From contig DAOTUB010000194.1 of NCBI GenBank assembly GCA_034437455.1, positions 1 through 27,754 of the forward strand: 27,754 nucleotides of DNA, read 5' to 3'. Each line of letters opens with the position of its first letter. The stretch's first letter is position 1. Position numbers and translations under genes: made by a program. This stretch comes from DAOTUB01 sp034437455 (GTDB lineage: Bacteria; Chloroflexota; Anaerolineae; B4-G1). Below are positions 22,289-27,754 of this stretch, piece by piece. The notes below the pieces were generated by a model, which ran no database searches, was not told where the DNA came from, and saw nothing but the letters and a program-made list of their open reading frames with translations.

Positions 22289-22409
22289 GAAAGATAGAGG
22301 TGCCACAACGTCTCCCACTGCTGCCCGGCACAAAGGTGCAGGTGGTGATGTTGGACTGACCGGAGCATAAATGAGGACGCCATTGCACGGTAGTGGCAAA
22401 GGAGAGACA

Positions 22410-23183
22410 GTGCTGAGGTTGTTGGCTGTCTTTGCCCACCCCGACGACGAGTCGTTTGCGGTGGGTGGCACGTTGGCCAAATACGCCGCCGAAGGCGTCA
22501 GGGTCGTGATCATCTCGGCGACGAGGGGCGAGGCCGGCATCCGGGGGACAAAAGCCGCCGAGGCCGCCCGCATCCGCGAGTTGGAGCTGCGCCAGGCGGC
22601 GGCCGAGCTCGGCGTGAGCGAGGTACGCTTCCTGGGCTACCGGGATGGAACCCTGCCAGACGTTGACTCGCGCGAGGCTGTGGCCCGGCTGGTCGCGCTG
22701 CTGCGCGAGCTGCGCCCGCAGGTGGTCGTCACCTTCGGGCCGGACGGAATCTCGGGCCACCCGGATCACGTGACGGTCAGTCGCTGGGTGACGGACGCCT
22801 TCGACGCCTTGGAAGGACCGCACGCGCCCCGGAGGCTGTACTACATTGCCCCGTCGCCGGCGACGCAGCAGAGTTGCGGGGCGCCCGATCCGCCGCCGCT
22901 GCCGCCGGACGCTGTTGGCGTCGACGTGGAGGCGTATCTGACAGCCAAAAAACGGGCAATGCAGGCGCACGCCAGCCAGGAACCGCCCTATCCCGGCGAT
23001 CCGGACTGGGAGGCGAGCAGGATGGCTTGTCACGAATGGTTCGTGTTGGCTCGCCCACGTCTGGCGCCGCAGGACGGCCAGGACGGCGACCTGTTCGGCG
23101 GGATCTGGAGAAACAACGCCCCAAGCAGAGAAGGACAGACGCAGACCAAGAGAAAAATTGAATTAAGGAGGTCAACACAATGA
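22410..23183 (+). CDS. PIG-L/LmbE-family N-acetylsugar deacetylase-like protein
   Basis: A 257-residue zinc-dependent deacetylase-family protein with the AHPDDE metal motif near the start and HPDH in the middle. Relatives deacetylate GlcNAc-type groups, including MshB and BshB of mycothiol and bacillithiol synthesis. I choose the GTG at 22410 because AAAGGAG lies five bases upstream and the protein then begins VLRLLAVFAHPDDE; an ATG at 22371 would add 13 residues. The stop overlaps the next ATG (ATGA). The substrate cannot be told from sequence; a low-molecular-weight thiol link is only a guess from its surroundings. Confidence 0.85.
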   Translation: MLRLLAVFAHPDDESFAVGGTLAKYAAEGVRVVIISATRGEAGIRGTKAAEAARIRELELRQAAAELGVSEVRFLGYRDGTLPDVDSREAVARLVALLRELRPQVVVTFGPDGISGHPDHVTVSRWVTDAFDALEGPHAPRRLYYIAPSPATQQSCGAPDPPPLPPDAVGVDVEAYLTAKKRAMQAHASQEPPYPGDPDWEASRMACHEWFVLARPRLAPQDGQDGDLFGGIWRNNAPSREGQTQTKRKIELRRSTQ

Positions 23184-23566
23184 GACTTTATGCAGACAAT
23201 GCCAAATGTTCGGGGTGTCGCGCCTGTCTGGTGGCCTGTTCGCTGCACCTGTTTGGCGAGAACAATCCCAAAAAGGCCGCCCTGGCCATCGCGCCGCACT
23301 TTCCTGCGCCGGGCGCCTTTGAAGTCAAGGTATGCACTCAGTGCGGCCAGTGTGCGGCGGTCTGCCCCGTCGACGCCATTCACCAGAACGAGAAAGGGGC
23401 TTACTATGTCGAACCCGCCGAATGCACCCTGTGCATGGCCTGTGTGGACGAGTGCCCCGAGGGTGTGATTTTCAGCCGGGCCGGCGTGGACCACGTTTGG
23501 GAATGCGATCTGTGCGGCGAGTGCGTGGACGTGTGCGGCGTCGGCGCGCTTTGGGTCGCCGACTAG
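23180..23566 (+). CDS. Four-cluster ferredoxin, electron partner of the tungsten AOR
   Basis: This 128-residue polyferredoxin has four cysteine groups: CSGCRACLVAC, CTQCGQCAAVCP, CTLCMACVDECP and CDLCGECVDVCG, enough for four [4Fe-4S] clusters. AGGAGG precedes the ATG at a good distance; the start overlaps the deacetylase stop. The AOR gene begins 19 bases later with its own ribosome site. In many anaerobes this ferredoxin type serves as the electron-carrying subunit of AOR complexes. Confidence 0.9.
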   Translation: MRLYADNAKCSGCRACLVACSLHLFGENNPKKAALAIAPHFPAPGAFEVKVCTQCGQCAAVCPVDAIHQNEKGAYYVEPAECTLCMACVDECPEGVIFSRAGVDHVWECDLCGECVDVCGVGALWVAD

Positions 23567-23585
23567 AGGTTGAGGAGGTGCAGAA

Positions 23586-25421
23586 ATGTTATACGGTTAT
23601 GCAGGGCAGATTTTGCGTGTCAACCTTACGGATGGCGTCGTTACCAAAGAGCCAACACCAGAAGCGGTAATTCGCGGCTACCTGGGCGCTCGGGGGTTGG
23701 GAGCCTATCTGCTGTGGACCGAGGCGCCCAGGGGCGCTGATCCCCTGGGGCCGGACAACAAGCTTTTCATTTCCACCGGGCCGCTGTCCGGCACGCTGTT
23801 TCCGGGCGCCGGCAAGATGGACTTTACCACCAAGTCCCCTCTGACCGGCGGCTATGCCGGCGCAAGCATGGGCGGGATGTTGACGGCCGAGATCAAGTAT
23901 GCCGGCTACGATTCCATCATCCTCGAAGGGAGCAGCGCCCGTCCAGTTTATCTCTATGTCGACGACGAAACGGTCGAATTGCGTGACGCGGCGGCCTATT
24001 GGGGCATGGGCTCTTTTGCGCTGGAGAAGCGGCTGAAGGACGAACTGGGCGAAGCGTTCCAGATCGCCACCATCGGCCCGGCTGGCGAGAATCTGGTCAA
24101 GTATGCCTGTATCAACCACGATTTCGGGCGGCAGGCCGGGCGCGGCGGCGTGGGCGCGGTGATGGGCGCAAAAAGGCTCAAGGCGATTGCCGTGCGCGGC
24201 AGCAAGAGCATTCCCATCGCCGATGTGGCCGGATTCACCCAAACGGCCAAAGCTGCCTACCGGGTTTGCAAGAAAGCCGAGATGCTCCCAGAGTGGACGC
24301 GCTACGGCACGATGATCGTCACGTCCTGGTGCGACGAGAACGGCACGTTGCCCACGCACAACTTTCAGTCCGGCTCCTTCGAGCAAGGCCCCAACATCTA
24401 CGCCCCCGTCTTTCGGGAAAAGATCGTGGTGACCGACAAGGGCTGCTTTGGCTGCCCGAGTCCCTGCGGCAAGTATTCACACTCGAAAAAGCACGACGTT
24501 TACGTGGAAGGGCCAGAGTATGAAACCAACGGCATGCTCGGCTCTGACCTGGGGTTGGGCGACATCGAGGACATTGCCAGGGCCAATCAACTGTGCGACG
24601 AGTTGGGGCTGGACACCATCTCGGCCGGCGGCAGTATCGCCTGGGCGATGGAGTGCTACGAGAAGGGTATCCTGAACGAGGAGCAGACCGGCGGTCTCGA
24701 CCTGCGGTTCGGCAACGCCGAGGCGGTCTTTGTCCTCATCGAACGCATCGCCCGCCGCGAGGGTTGGCTCGGCAACCTGCTGGCCGAAGGGGTCAAGCGG
24801 GCGGCGGAGGAGGTGGGACAGGGCAGCGACAAATGGGCCGTCCACGTCAAGGGGATGGAGCAGAGCGCCTATGCTACCCACAGCGCCACCTCGATGCTGC
24901 TGGCCTACATGACCGCCGACGTGGGGGCGCACCACAACCGCGCCTGGGCCATCACCTACGACATCGCCGTGGGCCGGGACAAGGTGACCCCCGAGAAAGC
25001 CGCCAAGGTGATCGAGCTCCAGCACATCCGCCCGCTGATGGACGTCCTGGGTTGCTGTCGCTTGCAGTGGGTTGAGCTGGGCATGCCGCTAGAGCTCTAT
25101 GCCCCAGCCATGACTGCGCTGACCGGCGTCGAGCGATCGTGGGAAGACCTGCTGCACATCTCGGAGCGCATCTGGAACCTGACCCGGATGTATTGGATGC
25201 GAGAGGTGGAAGGGTTTGGGCGCGCCTGGGACGCGCCGCCCTGGCGCTTTGTGAACGAACCGGCGAGCGGCAGCGGAGTGGCGGCCGGCAAGCACACGTC
25301 GCCGGAGGCTGCGCAGCAGATGCTCGATTTTTACTATCAGCAGCGCGGCTGGGACGAGAACGGCATCCCCACGCCAGAGACGCTGGAGCGATTGGGATTG
25401 GCCGAGCTGGTAAGCGGGTAA
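23586..25421 (+). CDS. Tungsten-dependent aldehyde:ferredoxin oxidoreductase family protein
   Basis: This 611-residue protein matches AOR along its length. The N-terminal domain has GPLSGTLFPGAGKMDFTTKS and LTGGYAGASMGG, which bind bis-pterin, then GPAGENLVKYACINHDFGRQ. The [4Fe-4S] ligands are C287-x2-C290-x3-C294 (CFGCPSPC) and a fourth in GCCR (C490 or C491), almost exactly the positions in Pyrococcus AOR. Members oxidise aldehydes to acids, or act in reverse, with tungsten. AOR substrate types cannot be separated without comparison. GAGGAGG lies just ahead of the ATG. Downstream are genes for a MoaD-like protein, flavoprotein and cysteine desulfurase. Confidence 0.93.
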   Translation: MLYGYAGQILRVNLTDGVVTKEPTPEAVIRGYLGARGLGAYLLWTEAPRGADPLGPDNKLFISTGPLSGTLFPGAGKMDFTTKSPLTGGYAGASMGGMLTAEIKYAGYDSIILEGSSARPVYLYVDDETVELRDAAAYWGMGSFALEKRLKDELGEAFQIATIGPAGENLVKYACINHDFGRQAGRGGVGAVMGAKRLKAIAVRGSKSIPIADVAGFTQTAKAAYRVCKKAEMLPEWTRYGTMIVTSWCDENGTLPTHNFQSGSFEQGPNIYAPVFREKIVVTDKGCFGCPSPCGKYSHSKKHDVYVEGPEYETNGMLGSDLGLGDIEDIARANQLCDELGLDTISAGGSIAWAMECYEKGILNEEQTGGLDLRFGNAEAVFVLIERIARREGWLGNLLAEGVKRAAEEVGQGSDKWAVHVKGMEQSAYATHSATSMLLAYMTADVGAHHNRAWAITYDIAVGRDKVTPEKAAKVIELQHIRPLMDVLGCCRLQWVELGMPLELYAPAMTALTGVERSWEDLLHISERIWNLTRMYWMREVEGFGRAWDAPPWRFVNEPASGSGVAAGKHTSPEAAQQMLDFYYQQRGWDENGIPTPETLERLGLAELVSG

Positions 25422-25432
25422 TCGTTTTGGCA

Positions 25433-25651
25433 GTGACGCTGATCGTGGTGGGGATGTTGAAAGAGTACACCGGTGGCCAGGATCGGCTGAACCTGGTTGC
25501 CGGCTCCACCGTGACCGAGATGCTGGAGGCAGTGGGTATCCCGCCGGCGCTGGTAGCAGGGGTTTCGCGCGAGGGCGTGCTGGCGACCAAGGATTATCGG
25601 CCACAGGACGGGGAGACTGTCAAGGTGTTTGCCATTGTTGGAGGTGGTTGA
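25433..25651 (+). CDS. MoaD/ThiS-like sulfur carrier protein
   Basis: This 72-residue ubiquitin-fold protein ends in VGGG, so the double glycine needed for thiocarboxylate formation is present. It matches the MoaD/ThiS family and probably donates sulfur for the pterin dithiolene of the neighbouring AOR. The GTG at 25433 is preferred; a TTG at 25427 in the same frame is an alternative, and neither has a strong Shine-Dalgarno. The gene lies 11 bases after the AOR stop, so it is probably translated by coupling. Confidence 0.85.
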   Translation: MTLIVVGMLKEYTGGQDRLNLVAGSTVTEMLEAVGIPPALVAGVSREGVLATKDYRPQDGETVKVFAIVGGG

Positions 25652-25655
25652 GGCA

Positions 25656-25871
25656 ATGGATGAAACTGGATTGTTGGCCAACCCCCTGCGTCGCATCTGG
25701 CTGACGCTGGAAGGAGAAGAGATCGTCGAACTGAAGCAGTTGATGATGGACCGCGACGTACAGGGAACCGCTGCCTTCTTCCAGCGGGTAATAGCACCCC
25801 AGGTTCGACGTGCTGCCGAGCAACTTGGGATTGCTGTCGATGTTCCTTCTGAAATAAGCGAGGAGACATGA
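25656..25871 (+). CDS. Small unknown protein of the AOR operon
   Basis: A 71-residue acidic, mainly helical protein (MDETGLLANPLRRIWLTLEGEE...) with no cysteine and no membrane segment. GGAGG within the preceding coding sequence serves as a ribosome site. Its stop overlaps the next start (ATGA). I do not recognise the family. Placement between the MoaD-like and flavoprotein genes suggests a role in the same pathway, possibly as an adaptor. Confidence 0.6.
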   Translation: MDETGLLANPLRRIWLTLEGEEIVELKQLMMDRDVQGTAAFFQRVIAPQVRRAAEQLGIAVDVPSEISEET

Positions 25872-26404
25872 ACGTTTTGTACCTCTCGGGAAGCCCCAGG
25901 AAAAAGAGTAACACGGATGATCTCTTGGAACGTATGTTGTCCACAACCGGCGGCCAATTGGTAAAGCTTGCCGATTATCAAATCGAACCCTGTAGATCTT
26001 GTTGGGCCTGTCTGAGGCAAGATGGGTGCGTGATCGACGATGACATGAGCCACGTTCTGGTGCCCATGCTCTTTGCTGCCGACGCGATCGTTCTGGGCAG
26101 CCCGGTCTATTTCAACAACGTCTCTGCGCAGCTCAAAGCCTTCATCGATCGCACGTGGGCCATCAGAGGCAGGCTCAGGAACAAGATCGGCGGCGCCGTC
26201 GTGGTGGGCAGGAGGTATGGCGCCGAGAGCGCGATCACGGCGATCCATGCATTTTTTCTCAAACACGAGATGATCCCGGCGGGCCGGGGGGTCAGCGGCA
26301 TTGCGTTCGAGGCTGGAGCGGTGCAGCAGGACCGAGAAGCAGTGGAAGCAGCCAAGAGACTTGCCAAGCGGATCGTCGAGCTTGGAGACCTGTTGCAGAG
26401 ATAG
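25868..26404 (+). CDS. Iron-sulfur flavoprotein (flavodoxin-fold NAD(P)H-dependent FMN reductase family)
   Basis: This 178-residue protein starts with the FMN-binding loop SGSPRKKSNTD, then carries a compact cysteine set C42-R-S-C45-W-A-C48-x5-C54 typical of iron-sulfur flavoproteins that hold a [4Fe-4S] cluster next to FMN. GSPVYFNNVSAQLKAFIDR is the second family signature. Such proteins pass electrons between ferredoxin and other acceptors. It overlaps the small gene upstream by four bases. Its likely partner is the polyferredoxin at 23180. Confidence 0.88.
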   Translation: MNVLYLSGSPRKKSNTDDLLERMLSTTGGQLVKLADYQIEPCRSCWACLRQDGCVIDDDMSHVLVPMLFAADAIVLGSPVYFNNVSAQLKAFIDRTWAIRGRLRNKIGGAVVVGRRYGAESAITAIHAFFLKHEMIPAGRGVSGIAFEAGAVQQDREAVEAAKRLAKRIVELGDLLQR

Positions 26405-26460
26405 GCAAAGCGCGCTGTCACGAGACCTCGCGTCTATGCATCGAGGGGAACGGAAACGAG

Positions 26461-27597
26461 ATGACAATTTACCTGGACAACGCAGCCACAAGCTGGCCCA
26501 AGCCGGAGGCCGTCTACCGCGCCGTGGACTATTTCATGCGTGATGTCGGCGCGACGCCCGGCCGGGGCGGCCACCGCCGCGAGGAGGAGGCGCAGCGCAT
26601 CGCCGACGAGGCCCGCCAGGCCCTGGCCCGGCTGTTCAACGCGCCGGATCCACAGGGCGTGGTTTTCACGATGAACGCGACCCAGGCGATCAATATGGCG
26701 CTGAAAGGACTGCTCAAGCCGGGTGACCACGTAGTCGCCTCGTCCATCGAACACAACGCCGTCTGGCGGCCGCTCAAGGCGTTGGAGCGGCGCGGTATGG
26801 AAATCACCGCCGTGCGCTGTACCCCTGACGGCGCACTCGACCCGGCGGACGTGGAGGCGGCTCTGCGCCCCGAAACGCGCCTGGTCGCCATTCTGCACGG
26901 CTCCAATGTCCTGGGTACGATCCTGCCCGTCGCCGAGGTCGGCGAGATCACCCAATGTCACGGCGCACTCTTTCTGGTGGACGCGGCGCAGACCGCCGGG
27001 GCGGTCCCGATTGACGTGGAAGCGATGCGCATTGACCTGCTGGCCTTTGCCGGGCACAAGGGGCTGTACGGCCCACACGGCACAGGCGGCCTGGTCGTGC
27101 GCCCCGGTATCGAGTTGGAGACCTGGGTCGAAGGAGGCTCGGGCGTCGAGTCGGCCTCGGAGGTGATGCCGGAAACGCTTCCCGCGCGGCTGGAGGCGGG
27201 CACGCAGAACGCCGCCGGCGTCGCCGGCCTGCTGGTGGGCGTGCGTTTTGTGTTGGAACAGAGCGTGGAGCGCATCCGCGCCCACGAGATGGAGATGACG
27301 GCGCTGTTGATGGAGGAATTGCGAACGCTACCTGGCCTGACCATCCTGGGTCTGGACGATCTGGCGCGGCGCACGGCTGTCGTCTCCGTCACCGTCGAGG
27401 GGTATTCACCCGACCAACTGGCCGCCGTGCTCGATCAGGTGTTCGACGTGGCGACGCGCGCGGGGCTGCACTGCGCGCCCCAGGCCCATCGCGCGGCCGG
27501 GACGCTCGATTGCGGCGCGTTGCGCTTCAGCCCCGGCTATTTCACCACCGCCGAGGACGTCCGCCACGCCGTCGAATCCCTGCGGGAGATCGTGTAG
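26461..27597 (+). CDS. Cysteine desulfurase family protein (class V aminotransferase fold)
   Basis: This 378-residue PLP enzyme has H98 in the ring-stacking position (SSIEHNA), D174, the Schiff-base lysine K200 in FAGHKGLYGPHGTGG, and the persulfide cysteine C338 in AGLHCAPQAHR. It belongs to the SufS/CsdA-like branch in which selenocysteine lyases also occur. It would supply sulfur to the nearby MoaD-like protein or to Fe-S clusters. The ATG at 26461 is preceded by ACGAG. It follows the flavoprotein gene by 56 bases and is followed by a truncated gene after only four. Confidence 0.92.
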   Translation: MTIYLDNAATSWPKPEAVYRAVDYFMRDVGATPGRGGHRREEEAQRIADEARQALARLFNAPDPQGVVFTMNATQAINMALKGLLKPGDHVVASSIEHNAVWRPLKALERRGMEITAVRCTPDGALDPADVEAALRPETRLVAILHGSNVLGTILPVAEVGEITQCHGALFLVDAAQTAGAVPIDVEAMRIDLLAFAGHKGLYGPHGTGGLVVRPGIELETWVEGGSGVESASEVMPETLPARLEAGTQNAAGVAGLLVGVRFVLEQSVERIRAHEMEMTALLMEELRTLPGLTILGLDDLARRTAVVSVTVEGYSPDQLAAVLDQVFDVATRAGLHCAPQAHRAAGTLDCGALRFSPGYFTTAEDVRHAVESLREIV

Positions 27598-27601
27598 GCC
27601 G

Positions 27602-27754
27602 ATGGCCAAGCAGCGCATTGGGAAAACGCTGATTATCCTTGACGAGGATGAGATCCGCCAGGTATTGCGGTTGGCGCGGCGGGATGACGCGCAGGAGATC
27701 TACGCATTCGTCAAAGACGTGATCGCCAAGCGCGTGGAGGCTGCGCTGCGGAAG
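27602..27754 (+). CDS. N-terminal part of an unknown protein (3' truncated)
   Basis: The frame opens with an ATG four bases after the desulfurase stop and runs 51 codons to the window end (MAKQRIGKTLIILDEDEIRQ... ending EAALRK). The visible part is charged and helical, with no signal peptide or cysteine. I do not recognise it. Close spacing suggests co-transcription with the desulfurase. Confidence 0.6.
   Translation, partial: MAKQRIGKTLIILDEDEIRQVLRLARRDDAQEIYAFVKDVIAKRVEAALRK

Noticed and set aside
22410..23183. PIG-L protein as MshB or BshB of a thiol cofactor pathway.
   Set aside because: Only the general AHPDDE/HPDH motifs are visible and no other mycothiol or bacillithiol genes are in the window.

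Overview
The window is a dense, GC-rich, mostly plus-strand stretch of what is probably an anaerobic or facultatively anaerobic bacterium. It carries a Tat-exported molybdopterin oxidoreductase with an NrfD membrane subunit, a tungsten-type aldehyde:ferredoxin oxidoreductase, many ferredoxin-like proteins, and metal and arsenic resistance genes. Gene content and style resemble Chloroflexota (Anaerolineae-like) genomes; that is inference, since no rRNA or other marker gene is present. Translational coupling (ATGA, TGATG, TAATG overlaps) is common. I found no tRNA, rRNA or CRISPR array.

Layout: (i) 1-1115, the end of an unknown gene and a two-gene unit with a minimal-nucleotidyltransferase-like protein. 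(ii) 1144-1506, a small palindromic MITE with a 9-bp target duplication and a relic of a permease gene. (iii) 1507-3283 (minus), a NarL/DegS-type sensor kinase and response regulator, divergent from (iv) 3814-8580, a four-gene operon: PhsA/PsrA/ArrA-class molybdoenzyme, TorD-type chaperone, four-cluster ferredoxin subunit and HybB/NrfD-type quinol-linked membrane subunit. The intergenic region holds two good promoters, two dyads and a second MITE. (v) 8857-13664, an ArsR-controlled arsenic/thiol island: arsR with a near-consensus promoter and operator, a second copy of the same operator before an ArsP/DUF318 permease, a frameshifted DGC-domain gene, four small thioredoxin-fold genes in a row interrupted by a zinc-ribbon gene, a fifth thioredoxin relic, and an ACR3 arsenite exporter. 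(vi) 13711-17340, a UspA relic followed by an envelope thiol-redox set: a protein with three thioredoxin-like domains fused to a DsbD/CcdA-like membrane domain, a membrane-anchored thioredoxin and a CcdA protein. (vii) 17328-22288, a P2A (calcium-type) ATPase, an Fe-S protein, a degenerate-looking ArsR, a DGC protein and a CDF zinc-type exporter. (viii) 22410-27754, a PIG-L deacetylase, four-cluster ferredoxin, tungsten AOR, MoaD/ThiS-like protein, small unknown, iron-sulfur flavoprotein, cysteine desulfurase and a truncated last gene.

How it may work together: the two-component system probably switches the anaerobic respiratory operon, whose substrate (thiosulfate, polysulfide or arsenate) cannot be fixed by reading alone. 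Next to it sit As(III)-type regulation and efflux, plus an unusual number of CxxC proteins on both sides of the membrane linked by two CcdA/DsbD-type electron conduits. The last block looks like a self-contained tungstoenzyme module with its own ferredoxin, MoaD-like protein and sulfur donor. The most notable features are the tandem, progressively degenerating thioredoxin-fold array coupled to an ArsP-type permease and the triple-thioredoxin-DsbD fusion; together they suggest a dedicated thiol relay for metalloid or sulfur chemistry.
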